In this document: positions 32,373 to 45,363 of the stretch, piece after piece
Numbering within the stretch: position 1 is the stretch's first letter
Layout: every line of letters starts with the position of its first letter
Source of the DNA: Pleurostoma richardsiae
Taxonomy: Eukaryota; Ascomycota; Sordariomycetes; Calosphaeriales; Pleurostomataceae
Assembly: GCA_030052745.1 (NCBI GenBank)
Contig: JANBVO010000049.1
Location: 1-64,000, forward strand
Length of the DNA stretch: 64,000 nt
Direction of reading: 5' to 3'
Notes under the pieces: generated by a model
The model's database searches: none
What the model saw: the letters and a program-made list of their open reading frames with translations, nothing else
Told to the model about the DNA's origin: nothing
Position numbers and translations under genes: made by a program

Positions 32373-33791
32373 CGGGTGATATCTAGGCTTTCCGTCGAGC
32401 GCTCCGGCGGCTGGTTGAAAGGTTGGAGGGTTGGATTAACATGGGACACACTCGCTGAGGCGCACGCTGTTTGAGGCCGGCCTCTACGTACATTGCATCA
32501 GAATATTTGACTGGAGTGGTAGGCGTTTGGGGCATTCGTTCGATCGTGTTAGACGGCACAAAATACATTAAGACGCCCCTTCGAGGTTAAATCGACGATG
32601 TTACGAACTCATCCTCGCTGCCCCAAGGTTTGTGAAGATGCAGTGATGTGTATAAACGGCGATGCAAGAATCAAGCTTTTGTGCTTCTCGAGTGTGCAAC
32701 TTCGCCAAGTCTTGGCACACATCCCTGGACGGTTCCTACTGTGTACACTCTATCTGTGGACAAAATGGAATTATTGATGGCATCTCCCAACCGCCATACG
32801 GAATTCTACTATCATACTATGTCTGTTCACCGCCGCTGCCGAGGATAACTAACTGCACGGCCTCTCTCATCTCGTCTCCTCGCACTTGATACACTGGTCA
32901 AAGCGTAGTGCAATCTGTGGGGGGATGCCTTGTCATCCCAACTAGCGTCTAACCCTCTCCGTGAAGGTGCAGCGTAGATCATCGAACGGAAACAGAAGGA
33001 GACGAGATTTGTAGGATGGCACTTGAAACGTTCCCCCTTCAGTGTTGACAAAGCATTTGTTGGTGGTGCTGTTCAACGCTCGTTTCGTCCTTATAGAGAT
33101 AGGAAGTGCTACCTCTGTGAGATATCCATGAATGACGGCGGGTGAGCGGGCTAAACGCGGCTCAGCAGATCTGAAAACGAGACGCCGCCCTTCTGTAACA
33201 CTGGATCGCGCTCGAGTTCATGCGAGCACGAGTTTGGGCCGTTCATATTGCGGGAATGCAAGCTAAAGTTAAGCCTGTAACGCTCTGCAAGGCCCCGAAC
33301 TGGCCGAACGGAAAACCCCTGTCTAGCGGACCGACTGTCGTCAGCTACCCTACCAGAACCCGTACGGCGCGCGTTACGGAGCACGGTCAAAGCTTCCCTT
33401 GCTCGCCTGTTCATGCCAAAGAAAATGTGTCCTTCTCCCCGACCGTGAAAGACAAGCAAACAATGCCTTTGATCGACGGTGCCGAGGCCAACGAGAGAGA
33501 TCAGCAAAGGACTTTGAACAATACTGCGCTCGAACGAGGGCGGACAATGAAGGGCGTCGCTGCTATTTAACCTCGAATCTCGCCCTAAGCATCGCCATCC
33601 GCCGACCATAAGATGCTTGATATTGTTCCTCATGACTGAAGAGTAGACGTGATTTTATAGTTTTGGTCTGACCTTTACTGCGTACATCAACTTTTCTTCC
33701 AATAGCTTCTCGACTCTCGAGCTGCGCGAGTCTCCCACACGTCTCAGGAATCGACCCTCGAGCGGCTCTCAGCCACCCACCCTTCGACACT
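32373..33791. other. intergenic, no gene seen
   Basis: 1.4 kb between the inhibitor gene and HOOK, both plus strand. A minus-strand frame (33633-33151) and overlapping plus frames lack protein-like features. It probably holds a 3' UTR plus the HOOK promoter. Confidence 0.55.
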
Positions 33792-36700
33792 ATGCCGTTC
33801 AGCGCGGGCGCGCGGGAAGCGCTGCTGAAATGGGCAAATACATTCCCACTCTCGAAGACGGCGGAGTCTTTGGACGAACTCTCGGACGGCATCGCGCTGT
33901 CGGAGATCCTCCACGACATCGACCCGACCTACGACCCCTCCGACCTCAACAAGAACCTCGGCTCCTCCAAGTGGTTGACCAAGAAGCGGAACCTGCTCGC
34001 CGTATACAAGGCCCTCTTCCGGTACATCCACCGAGAGTACCCTCAACTCGACCACCAGACCCAGCTCCATGACTTCCGGGCCATTGCCGAGAACCCCGAT
34101 GCCGACGGCATCTGCGAGGTGAGTAGCAACGACTCGTTGGACAGGGGGATAGAGAAGGGTAGGAAGGCGATGCTGATATTGGTGGTCCTACAGCTTCTCA
34201 CGATTCTCGTTGCCGCCGCCCTCCTCGACGAGAAGATCAACCACAGATACATCCCGAACCTCATGAATAAGCTCGACCCCAAGGCGACGTTCGAGATCCA
34301 GCGCATCCTCGAGCAGAAGCAGGGGGAGATCGAGCAAGCACAGGCCGCCGCGGAGCTTGACCAGACCATCGACGCTGGCCAGGGCGACCGCGATCCGGAC
34401 CTGGAGGCGGAGGAGGAGCACATCCGGGCCCTGTCCGAGCTCAAGGCCAAGTCCCAGGAGCTCGACCGGTCAAGGAAGGAGCTCGCGGACCTCCACACTC
34501 GCCACGAGTACCTGCAGATGTCCCACGATGAGATCAAGGCGAACCTGGAGCGGGTGGAGCGGGAACTGGATGAGTACCACAAGCTGCACGGCGCCAGCGA
34601 GTCGCAGAAGGTGCAGGCGCTGCAGGAGAAGATCCGCGAGCAGGAGGACCTGATCGCGTCGCAGGAGGAGCAGGCCGAGCTGGACCGGCAGACCAAGGAG
34701 CAGCTCCGGCTGGAGCTCGACGACCATAGGAAGAAGAGCAGCAAGGCGGAGCAGCTCGAGGACGAGGTCAGCATCCTGCGGCGCGAGAAGGAGGAGCTGG
34801 AGAAGCGCGCCAACATGGCGGAGCGCTACAAGCAGAAGCTGCAGAACCAGAAGGACCTGGACAAGCAGAACTCGGACCTGCGGTTCGAGCTCGAGTCCAT
34901 GAAGGAGCAGGCCAGAGACTACGAGAAGCTGATCGCGGAGAAGGCGAGGCTGGAGGCCATGCAGAAGCAGCACATGAAGTCCCTGGAGCAGAGCGAGGAG
35001 GCCCTGTGGGAGGTCAGGAGGCAAAAGGAGCTGCTCGATTCCGAGGTCTCCCAGCTCAGGATGAGATGTGCTATTCTCGAGGATAAGAACATGCTCAACG
35101 AGAAGTATATCGACGAGCTGAAGGAGCAGCTAAATGCCGTCGGAGGCGCTATCCCGGCGGGAACCCCTACATCAAATCATGCCCCGTTCAACCTCGAGCA
35201 GGAGCTTGAGCACTCTGCTGACCCTACAGCTGCCCTGACCCTCGAGATTTCCCGCCTGCGGGCGGAGAACAACCTCATGCGTAATAACATGGGCGTATCG
35301 AGCCAGAACGAGCAACTCCGTGTCGACCTAGAGATCGCAAAGCAGAAGGAGGAGATGCTGCAGAGGAAATATAACGAGATCTTTGAGAAGCATGTGGTGG
35401 CCCAGGAGCAGATCGAGTCGCTCATCAACCACTCGACTAGCGAAGGGTTAGTCAATCGCATCGACGTAGCTCTCAAACATGGCCCGCTCAGCATACTCAC
35501 ATTGGACTACTACAGGGACGCCGCGTACCAGAACCTCCGCAGGACTCAAGTCGAGACTACGCAGAAGCTGGACCAGGAGCGGGTCAAGAGGAAGGACCTC
35601 GAAGCCGAGGTCAAGAGCCAGGCCCGCGAGCTGCTCAGCGTTCGGACAGACTGTCAGTTGCTCTTGGACCCCAAGTACCTTGGAATAGACTATTCTGACT
35701 CTGATGATGATGAAGTGGGTGCCGTGGAGAAGGACTCGGTCGACGCGCTTGAGGTCCTCAAGCAGACCGACCAGCTCATCTCGTCGTCGCTACAGTCCGA
35801 GCTGGACGCCGTCCGCAAGGAGGTCAGGACCCTCCAGCTCGAAAACGACCAGCAGAAGTCGCAGCTGATCGAGGCACTCCTCTCCAAGGAGAGGCTGCGC
35901 AAGGAGATGGAGGAGGAGACGAGAGTCACGCCGGCTCCCACTCCCACCCCGTCTTCCGACGCTGCGCCGACGGCCAACCCGGCCGAGCTCGAGGAGGCTC
36001 TGAGAGTCTCGAAGGCCAAGACGGAGAAGCTCCGCGATGCCTTCAAGCGCCAGAAGGAGGTGAGTCACCCTCGATTGTCGCTGCAAACTGCCCCTACGTT
36101 TTTGGACGGTGGATTGTCGCCTCCCCCTCATGCAGTAGTCCGCTGCCATTCCGCCCATGATACCACTTCTTCGTGCGTGTTGCCTCGGGCGCCTCCGCCG
36201 CCAGAGGCCCAAGCGGTGATGAAGACGTCGTCCAAGAAGAAGAATTGGCTTCTCCGATGGATGAAGTTTGATTCAAAGCCCCCGTGTAGTTGAAAGGTCG
36301 AGGAAGCCAGTAGTGGTTGGTGCAGATGTGCTAATGCGCGTTCTCTTCACAGCAACTCGAGAAGGCCGACCAAGAGAGATATGAGCTGCAGCGGCGGCTC
36401 AAGGCTGCGCAACAGGGCAGTGCCTGGGCGCAGGAGAAGGTTCGTAATATACTCATGTTTCTCTTGATACCTCAGACCGGTCGCTACGTGATATGTCCTA
36501 CCTCGACCCGGGAGAAGTGAAATGCATATCTATGCAATGGTTCAGCATATCGTGTTTTTCTTTGTCCGCCAGCTAACAGAGTACTGCACAGGCGGAGTTG
36601 GATCAAATCATCAAGAACCTCCAGCGCGAGAACGCGATGATTTCCACGGCTTGGTACGACCTGACGAGCCGCCTGCAGAGCAACCACGTGGTGCTGCAGC

Positions 36701-36837
36701 GGCGGCAGGACATGCCCAAGAGCTGGCTCAACAAGCAGAGACAGATGGTCAACGGTGAGCTTGTCTCGTCTGGAAGAACCGCGTTGTTTTACCGTGTCTA
36801 ACCTAGCACTCGCTCTACAGCAACGCCACGAAGATAG
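33792..36837 (+). CDS. HOOK-family dynein adaptor (HookA-like)
   Basis: Six exons, 33792-34118, 34194-35446, 35516-36059, 36353-36439, 36592-36754 and 36821-36837, encode 796 residues. The N-terminal Hook domain (about 1-160; 'LLKWANTFPLSKTAESLDEL', 'LLTILVAAALLDEKINHRYI') is calponin-homology-like and binds dynein light intermediate chain. A long coiled coil (about 165-700), rich in Glu, Lys and Gln heptads, follows. The C-terminal cargo-binding part has 'ISTAWYDLTSRLQSNHVVLQ'. In filamentous fungi HookA links early endosomes to dynein for long-distance transport along microtubules. Introns 1 and 3 (75 and 69 bp) are multiples of three without stops, so unspliced sequence reads through. I treat them as introns on splice signals. 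The last coding exon is only 17 bp. Confidence 0.92.
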
Positions 36838-37963
36838 GAGCTTCAAGGCCTCTAGGTCGTCGCTGGGAGGCTCCTCCGTCCTCCATCCTCCATTACCTCC
36901 GTTGTCGACGGCATCCTATACACGCTACTGTTTCTTCGGTCCATAGAATTTTTACGGCATCTTCTGTCTAGGGTCACTTCACCTCGTAGCACTTATTTGG
37001 ACACGCAGGAGTGTCACTGCATCCGCACGAATCATCACCACCACAAAGCGTCATCATCATCGCTACAGTCAGGCATCATCCCCCTTTCCTTGAGCGGCTA
37101 CTATCTGTCTTCTCCCTTCGACTTCTTCTATACCGTCCTGCGGCGGACTATTTCAGTGGGCGCGTGTGACGACGGGTTCTGCATCAGGGTGCGCTGGAGG
37201 CGACTCTTCGAGTCTTCTATTCTCTCGCAGGTGCTAAGGAGGGCGGCTGCAGCGATCGTCGGTGCTTGATATCGCGAGTGAAGCTTGGAGGGCTGAGGAA
37301 GACATAGTTTGAGAGTTGCAAAGTAGAGCTTATTTATACCCCCTGCTGCGGGAGCATTGGTTACGATAGACAATATAGCACTGAAGTATCTCTGCTGAAA
37401 AATATTGTTTGTTGCTGTGAATGGCAGTTGTATGGCCAGCATTTCGTATAGACCCAGCGGAGCTGATGTGAGCGCCTGTGAAAGACTGCTGTGCTGAAAT
37501 GACAGGAGTCTCCAACATCCCATTTCTCCCCTGAAATCAGACCATCGTATTTAATTCCATAGGAAACGTGGCAGCTTGCTAGAGGAAATTCAACTCTTCC
37601 CTCTCATTAATAGCTTTAGATGTGGAATACATACACGGCGTGATTCGAGGGTTAGGATGGCAGTATACTACATGACGCATCTTGACACTTTTCCTTCCTC
37701 CCTCGCCTGCCTTTCCTTCCGCGGAAGACAGGCCTTATGCGAGGCGCTCCCATCGTGTCTCGACTTGTCTCCTCTCCATCTTCTCACATCCTGCCCGCCA
37801 ATACATGAAAAAAAACTCCTTTCCCCGCAGTCGTTCCTATATCGTAACCAGATTTAGGTCCCAATCATTGTCATGAACAGCTCTTCTCACCAAGGAGAAT
37901 CCATAAAGTTCGGCCAGGGCAGGTTTTGCGAACGGAGAGCCGGGACGCGGCGCGCGTCCCATT
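36838..37963. other. convergent intergenic region, no gene seen
   Basis: 1.1 kb between the stop codons of HOOK (+) and adenylate kinase (-). AT-richer than the genes, with no convincing open frame or RNA. Presumably long 3' UTRs. Confidence 0.6.
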
Positions 37964-39012
<1,049 letters not shown>

Positions 39013-40129
39013 TGTGTAAATCGTGCTGCAACCAGCGGGAATCTGAGCCGGACCGAGGCAAGAGTAGTTGAAGAGGAGCGAGGAGGTGCGGCGACGAGTT
39101 GCTCTGTACCGAAGCTGAAGAAGATACTTGGGGGCTACGGAGGTTATGGAAGGGAATTCGAGAGAGTTGAAGGCGCTTGTGTCCGGTCCCGGTTTTTGCG
39201 AGATACTTTTGTGTCTGGCCGGAGCTTGGTGCAAGGAACAAGTCGCGCAGCAGGGGACGAGTTGCAGTACTGGCCAATGGGCAGGCTGCTCTTGGACGGT
39301 TCGCTAACGGTTCTGGGGTCTCTGGCACTAGAAAATTGCTGGGAATTTACATACCCCGGGGCTTTCGGCTGTTAAGCGGGCGGCGCTCTCCAGATCCCCG
39401 GCGGGTTGTGATCCCCTCCGCCGAGGTCCAGCGCTAGGGACACGCAGCCTGCAAATCAGAAGCTCGCAGCAAGAGCTTGGTATCCGGCAACGCGGAAGAA
39501 CCGAAGCCAAGGTCAGGTGCGCAAGCTCGTGAAAGCAGCGACTGGATGACCTCTTTGAGCATTCCCGCCGTACCTATATCTTATCTACAGAGTATTCTAG
39601 GAACTGGGAGTTTGAGCGAGTAATAACGCTGATCTGCGAGGGATTTTGGCAAATTACCACTGTTTCTCCTGGAGATTAACTTACAGCTTTGCCAACCTGC
39701 CGTTCCGTCTCAGACAGACGCCCCAGGATCCTCCGACCTGAAAACTGGAGGCTCGGATAGAGAGGCTGGGATGAGATGGGGCAAGCCACAGAACGCATCA
39801 TCACGTGTGCTGCCTGGAGCGGCACCATAAAGTGTGGCTGGTGACAGATGTGGACCTGAGGTGAGCTACCCAAGGGCTGCCAAGGTATTTTGTACCTGTA
39901 CCTGTTGTTAAGCTAAGGTAAGCTAAGGTACCCTGGTACCTCCCTCCTCGCCTTACCAACAACGAATTGGATGAGGCAACGCAAGGCTCGACCCAGCAAA
40001 GGCAGCCTCCCAAGTACGACGACGACTCTGCCTTCTGAAATCGCAGGCACAGCACTCCGCTTCTCCCACCCCCAGCGAACCGCCATTGATTAGCCGTGAT
40101 ACCCTCCCCGTGCTGCCTCGACAACCACC
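39013..40129. promoter_or_regulatory. divergent promoter between ADK1 and RPN8
   Basis: 1.1 kb between ATGs at 39012 and 40130. A 10-bp unit AGCTAAGGTA occurs twice in tandem at 39911-39930 and runs into a GGTACC palindrome, about 200 bp before RPN8. No coding sequence seen. Confidence 0.5.
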
Positions 40130-41338
40130 ATGCCTACCACAACCGCAGAAACCCTGTCTCTCGTGACCCGGAATGTCAGCGTCGCCCCGTTAGTCCTCCT
40201 CTCTGCCGTTGACCACTACAACCGCGGCGCCGCCAAGTCAACAAGAAACAAGCGCGTGGTCGGTGTACTGCTGGGGCAGAACGATGGCAAGAATGTGCGC
40301 GTGTCGAACAGCTTCGCAGGTGAGCATACGACAAGCCTGCAGGCACTCTGAAGCGTGGCGGGAACGAGCCCAACTGACCTGTCACCATCACAGTTCCCTT
40401 CGAGGAGGACGAGAAGGACCCTTCCGTCTGGTTCTTAGATCACAACTATGTCGAGTCGATGAATGACATGTTCAAGAAGGTCAACGCAAGGGAGAAGTTA
40501 ATAGGATGGTACCACTCTGGCCCCAAGCTGCGGGCCTCAGATTTGGAGATCAACGAGCTATTCAAGCGGTACACGCCCAACCCTCTGCTAGTCATCATCG
40601 ATGTCCAACCCAAGGAGGCCGGCGTTCCTACCGATGCATACTTTGCCGTTGAGGAGATCAAGGATGTGAGTGTATATAAGCATGCGACTGCAACAGATTG
40701 TGTGCTGACATATGTGATTCTACCAGGATGGCACCACGACCTCAAAAACGTTCGTCCACACACCGTCCATCATCGAAGCAGAGGAGGCAGAAGAGATCGG
40801 TGTCGAGCATCTGCTGAGAGACATTCGGGACGTCGCCGTCGGCACGCTATCGACACGGGTGACGAACCAGCTGCAATCCCTCCAGGGCCTGCACCTGAGG
40901 CTCAGGGACATTCAGGCGTACCTTCAGAAGGTCCTGGACGGACAGTTACCCGTCAACCACGCCATTCTGGGCAACCTGCAAGACGTCTTCAACCTACTAC
41001 CCAACCTCTCTACCCCCAAGTCCTTGGGCGCTGGCCCCAAGGCGGACGGCGAGCTGGCCTATGCCATGAGCGTCAAGACAAACGACCAGCTCATGTCCAT
41101 CTACCTAAGCAGTCTGATCCGGGCGATCACTGCTTTCCACGATCTGATCGAGAACAAGATCCAGAACCGGCAGCAGCAGGAGGAGAAGGAGGCGGCCAAG
41201 AAGGAAGGCGAGGCGTCGCCCAAGGACGGCGAGAAGGAGAAGAGCGGCGACAAAGCCGTCAACGGAGTCAACGGCGAGGTGAAGGAGGGGAGTGACAAGG
41301 ACAAGGAGGGGAGCTCGTCCAAGGAGAAGAAGAAATAA
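40130..41338 (+). CDS. rpn8: 26S proteasome regulatory subunit RPN8
   Basis: Three exons, 40130-40319, 40394-40665 and 40727-41338, encode 357 residues. The N-terminal MPN domain spans about 15-150, with '[18 protein letters not shown]', '[20 protein letters not shown]' and '[17 protein letters not shown]'. In the last motif the catalytic H-x-H of JAMM proteases is missing, as expected for the non-catalytic Rpn8 partner of Rpn11. '[20 protein letters not shown]' and the helical C-terminus that joins the lid bundle follow. The final 60 residues are a Lys/Glu/Ser-rich tail. The protein forms the Rpn8-Rpn11 heterodimer in the proteasome lid. All three exons join cleanly. Confidence 0.97.
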
Positions 41339-41657
41339 AAGAAGGCTGAGAGAGCGAAGTTGGTGTGTGTTGAGGGATCATGTACGAGTTAAAGACGCAT
41401 AGAGGACTTCGGGAAATGGCCCCGAGGAGTTACCGAACAGTACTCGGCGTTCCTGGGCATGCGATCTGACTTGGAAACAATGGCGTTTCTCAACTGCTCA
41501 ATCCTGGTGATGCTATGCATACTTGCAGCCCTTAGGACATCTCCGTAGATTAACGGCACATCTGGCAACGGGCTATGTGGGCTCGTTACCTTACCCCTGA
41601 ACATCCTCCATACACGAGCCGGAACTTCCCTGCCCGGTGGTAAAGGCAACGCATCCA
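41339..41657. other. convergent spacer
   Basis: 319 bp between the stop codons of RPN8 (+) and the SWIM-domain gene (-). No signal seen other than presumed 3' UTRs. Confidence 0.6.
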
Positions 41658-42542
41658 TCATACATCAGCAACAACGCCCGCCACCTCCTCCCTCTCAACC
41701 ATCCTCTCAACCACATACCTGCCCAGCACCTCCCACCGCTCCGCCAGCACACAAGCGAGCAGGTGCTTGCAGCACGGAACGCCCTCGCTCCCGTCCCCAT
41801 CTGTGCCGTCGGAGCTCAGCCCCCCGAACTCCCACCCGGAAGCACTGCCCCCGCCGCTCTCCCCGTCTGTCTCGGTCTCTGCTTCCTGCGGCGGCTCCTC
41901 CTGCACATCTGCTGGGCCAGGCGTACCGCCCCCGGGAAAGGCCGAGAAGGCGAAGGCGGCGCAGGTGCAGTTCCACGCCTGCACGTGGACGATGTACGCC
42001 TGGCCGGTCGGATTCGCGCCCGATGCAGCGGCGCCGAAGTGCTTTCGCTGTGCCTGTGCGGCGGAGCGGACGAAGTAGGTTACCCGGCCGGTGCTGCTGC
42101 TGCCACTGCCAGCGTCCGGTCCCTCCGTGTCGTGCTCTCCTTCCAGCTCCTGAGCGCTAACTTCCCCTTGCCTGTCGTCACCGCCGCTCTGCTGCCCCGC
42201 CACCTGCTGCTGCTGCTGCTGCTGCTTCTGTTCTCTCTTGCGAGAGGGAAACACTAACAGTCGCGTGACGAGCCCGCGGTCCAGGAGGTCTAATGCTGGG
42301 AGGAGCAGTGATGGGAAGAGGACGTGCAGGGTCGCGAGCAGGGACCTGTGGGAGGCGGGGACGAGGCTCAGCGGGTTGGAGTGGTTAACGCCCGCGCCGG
42401 CTCCTCCTAGGGTGCGCGGGGGCTGGCCGCCATCTCCTGCCGCTGTCGCTAGCTGCGGCCCCTGGGGTGTGACGGGGATGGCGGCGATGGAGTTCACGAG
42501 CGACGTCAGCAGCTGGCGGGGCCGGGGGAGTGAGGAGGACAT
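41658..42542 (-). CDS. SWIM zinc-finger protein, Sws1/Shu2-like
   Basis: A single frame of 294 residues from ATG 42542. The helical N-terminus has 'HRSLLATLHVLFPSLLLPAL' and 'LLDRGLVTRLLVFPS'. A polyglutamine run and an acidic linker follow. The segment 'VTYFVRSA', then 'YIVHVQAWNCTCAAFAFSAF', leads to 'GVPCCKHLLACVLAERW'. The CxC...CxH pattern is the SWIM zinc-binding motif, here with an acidic insert of roughly 60 residues between its halves. The N-terminal helices and the position of the SWIM motif fit Sws1 (S. pombe) and Shu2 (budding yeast), which join Rad51 paralogs in the Shu complex to promote homologous recombination. Family placement rests on the motif and layout, so it is good but not certain. 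Confidence 0.8.
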   Translation of the reverse strand: MSSSLPRPRQLLTSLVNSIAAIPVTPQGPQLATAAGDGGQPPRTLGGAGAGVNHSNPLSLVPASHRSLLATLHVLFPSLLLPALDLLDRGLVTRLLVFPSRKREQKQQQQQQQVAGQQSGGDDRQGEVSAQELEGEHDTEGPDAGSGSSSTGRVTYFVRSAAQAQRKHFGAAASGANPTGQAYIVHVQAWNCTCAAFAFSAFPGGGTPGPADVQEEPPQEAETETDGESGGGSASGWEFGGLSSDGTDGDGSEGVPCCKHLLACVLAERWEVLGRYVVERMVEREEVAGVVADV

Positions 42543-42928
42543 CTTAATGGTGGGACGGCCATTGGAGGAGCTGGCTGCCAGAAGACGACGAGTTTTTCCT
42601 TCTCGAAAAGCTAAAGGTGTGGAAGGTGAAGATATCCATGTGAGTCGTCGTATTATGATGACATGAGGTGGGAGATTTGGGGAAGCGTGGAGTTTAATAG
42701 AGATCGCTGCGAGTCCACGCTTTTGGTGTTGGCAAAAGCACTTCCACGCCAGCACTCAGAATACAATGTTACCACACGTCGGCCATTAAGACACAAAAGG
42801 TTATGTTACAATCGTCTTTCTTCATTATTTTGTCTGAGGTATCCATGTCCGCGAGCTCCCAAAATACAGCTAATATACAGTGGCTATGTAACACTCATGT
42901 ACACATCCAGAGCGGGTGACCGCGGCGA
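42543..42928. promoter_or_regulatory. promoter of the SWIM gene and 3' flank of HEM13
   Basis: 386 bp between two minus-strand genes; no coding signal. The SWIM gene promoter must lie here or inside the 3' end of HEM13. Confidence 0.5.
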
Positions 42929-44224
42929 TCATACCCATTCCTTGGGATTCCTCAGCACCTCTTCAAGACGGGCTTCCCGGCTCCCCGGCTCCGGGGAATA
43001 CATGTACTTCCAGCTCGCGGTCAAGGGCAGACTCATGAGGATGCTCTCGACTCTGGCGCCGGGCGTGTTCAGGCCGAACGCCGTTCCGCGGTCATGCACC
43101 AGGTTGAACTCGACGTACTTGCCCCTGCGCAGCTGCTGCCACTCCTTCTCCTCCGGCGTGAACGGCATGTTGATGCGCTTCTCGACAATGGGGACGTAGG
43201 ACGGCAGGAAGGCCCTCAGCGCGTCCTGGATAAAGGCAAAGGTGTTCTCCTTGTCCGCGACGGTGTCGTCCATGTCGTCGAAGAAGATGCCGCCGATGCC
43301 TCGGGACTCACCCCGATGCTTGTTGTAGAAGTACTCGTCGCACCACTTCTTGAACTTAGGGTAGTAGTCCTTGTTGTGCTTGTCACAGACGTCCTTCAGC
43401 GTCTTGTGGAAATGGATCGCGTCCTCATCGAACAGATAGGACGGTGTCAGGTCGGCTCCACCGCCAAACCACCATGTGCCGGTGGTCCCATCCGCGTTCA
43501 TGGTCTCAAAATACCGGTAGTTCAAGTGAACTGTCGGTGCCATGGGGTTCCTGGGGTGCACGATCATGCTCAGGCCAGCCGCGAAGAACTCCAGGCTCTC
43601 GGGCAGCTCATCGCTGTCGCCAGTGATGTTCTTGTGGTTGACCCGCATCTTAGCGATGCCAGCCTTTGGCAGGGTGCCGTAGACGACGGAAACACCGACG
43701 CCAGCCTTTTCGAAGGCGTTACCGTCCTGCAGCACGCAAGTGATGCCGCCGCCGCCCTCCTTACGCTCCCACGTGTCCTGGCGGAACTTCTGGCCGTCAA
43801 CCTGCTCCAGCCCTTTCACGATCTCCTGCTGCTGCTCCTTGATGAACTTCTCCATGCGCAGCCGCATGGGCGACTTCTCCGTCACGCCGCTCTCGCGCAC
43901 GGTCTGGGCATCGCGCTCGGCGGTGGTCGCCGGGTCTAGCTTAATGGGGTCTGCAACCGTCTGCGGACAGAGGGAGTCAGTCAAGTTTGCACGCCCATAA
44001 TATGGGTTGACGGCGTGACATACCATCTTGTAGACGAACGGTGAGACCGCAACGAGACCAATTGAAGCCCAGTAGAGAAGATTGGCAGACGACGAGCTTG
44101 TCCAACCCGTCGATTGACTGCTGGAGGCACCGGCGAATGTTCGTCTGGATGTCTTAAGGGGGCTCAACCGCGGAGTCAGCCTGCCCTGCGCGAGAGTGCG
44201 CAGAGCTCGGGGACGAGCGGCCAT
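42929..44224 (-). CDS. hem13: coproporphyrinogen III oxidase (oxygen-dependent), membrane-anchored mitochondrial form
   Basis: Two exons, 44224-44024 and 43960-42929, encode 410 residues. The oxidase core is unmistakable: '[20 protein letters not shown]', '[20 protein letters not shown]', '[14 protein letters not shown]', '[13 protein letters not shown]' and '[19 protein letters not shown]'. It converts coproporphyrinogen III to protoporphyrinogen IX, using oxygen, in haem synthesis. The first 60-70 residues differ from the soluble yeast enzyme: an Arg/Ser-rich presequence followed by one hydrophobic helix, '[19 protein letters not shown]'. This suggests anchoring in the mitochondrial inner membrane, facing the intermembrane space. 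The 63-bp intron is a multiple of three and stop-free. I call it on its GTATGT donor, CTGAC branch site and CCGCAG acceptor. Confidence 0.95.
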   Translation of the reverse strand: MAARPRALRTLAQGRLTPRLSPLKTSRRTFAGASSSQSTGWTSSSSANLLYWASIGLVAVSPFVYKMVCHAVNPYYGRANLTDSLCPQTVADPIKLDPATTAERDAQTVRESGVTEKSPMRLRMEKFIKEQQQEIVKGLEQVDGQKFRQDTWERKEGGGGITCVLQDGNAFEKAGVGVSVVYGTLPKAGIAKMRVNHKNITGDSDELPESLEFFAAGLSMIVHPRNPMAPTVHLNYRYFETMNADGTTGTWWFGGGADLTPSYLFDEDAIHFHKTLKDVCDKHNKDYYPKFKKWCDEYFYNKHRGESRGIGGIFFDDMDDTVADKENTFAFIQDALRAFLPSYVPIVEKRINMPFTPEEKEWQQLRRGKYVEFNLVHDRGTAFGLNTPGARVESILMSLPLTASWKYMYSPEPGSREARLEEVLRNPKEWV

Positions 44225-45363
44225 CCCCAAAGCTTTAAATACAATCCAGTCGGCAGGAAAGGCGGAAAAGAGACCTGATAGATCAGGTTGAGTGGTTCGA
44301 TCAGCTAGGAAAGCGTATGAGACCACCCTCGGCAGAAAGCGGGAGCAGCCAGTCGTGAGTCGAGATCATGGGCCTTTTCATGGTGGACTGGCTGGGAGGC
44401 CATTTTGCTGTCAGAATCGAACGACTAGCTAGGGAAGTCTCCGCCATTCTTCGGTCCCATCTCGCCGAGCTAGGAGACGGTACGCCGGTACGGCGGTACC
44501 TACATACTGTACATCCTCGCTGCACAGTCAGCAGCCGGGCTGTGGGGTCCCCTCCATCCACCTCTCAGTCTCATCGTCCATCCAAGGGTCTGTCTGTGTA
44601 CCTTGCAGCTGGCAGCCTGGCTCAACGCGGGGACGCGAGGTTGATATCACAGATCTGGATAACTCATTCAAGGACAAACATAGGCAATAGGATGCACAAA
44701 TGAGAGTTCTGTACCTTGGCTAAAACACATAAAGCATATTGGTCCGCAAGGACGTCCCCTGCATTGCTCTTCTGCAAGCGGACGAGACATTGAATCAGCA
44801 TCCCATCTTGTTGCTCAGCCCATGTCTCTGGTCAATAGTTAGGCAAGGTAGGATACAGCAACAACCCTTTTGTCTGGATTCAGTACAAGCATGAGGATAT
44901 CCAGACACTCAAAGGATCGATTAGAAAGCACGACCTTCCAGCTGCATCGATTTCATATGATCGCCTTTCCGCGCCACCTGCTTGTCTCGGAGGGTTTGTA
45001 AGGCAGCCCTAGCAAGGCAGCTCTCGTACAATGCTACCGAACTTGCGTCATCTGGCGAACTGTTTGCCTTGTCATTAAGCCGTTTGCCGCCAACGGGAAT
45101 TCTTGTTTCTGTACTTCTTTCTGTCCTTCCGGTAGGGCTATATGTAATACGATTATGCGGTCTCAACCCGTGGGAAGAAGGATCAAAAGAAACCACAGGA
45201 GAGGAGCAGAAGGTACCCAAACCGTGGCAGCAGCAGCCCGTAGCACCAACAGTTGTCTGTAGAAAACATGAGAATCCACCTGTCAGTGCCCTTGGTACCC
45301 TGGACGAGACAGGCGGGAACCCTCAGTTGACTCGGCCACGTGCCTGGTTGGGGGTATCTGTGA
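44225..45363. promoter_or_regulatory. divergent region between HEM13 and ATG8
   Basis: About 1.1 kb before the ATG8 leader, with no credible gene. It contains a CACGTG E-box near 45337. Small open frames on both strands look like chance. Confidence 0.5.

Noticed and set aside
33151-33633. Minus-strand 160-codon frame between the inhibitor and HOOK genes
   Set aside because: Overlaps other chance frames on both strands and shows no protein-like features.
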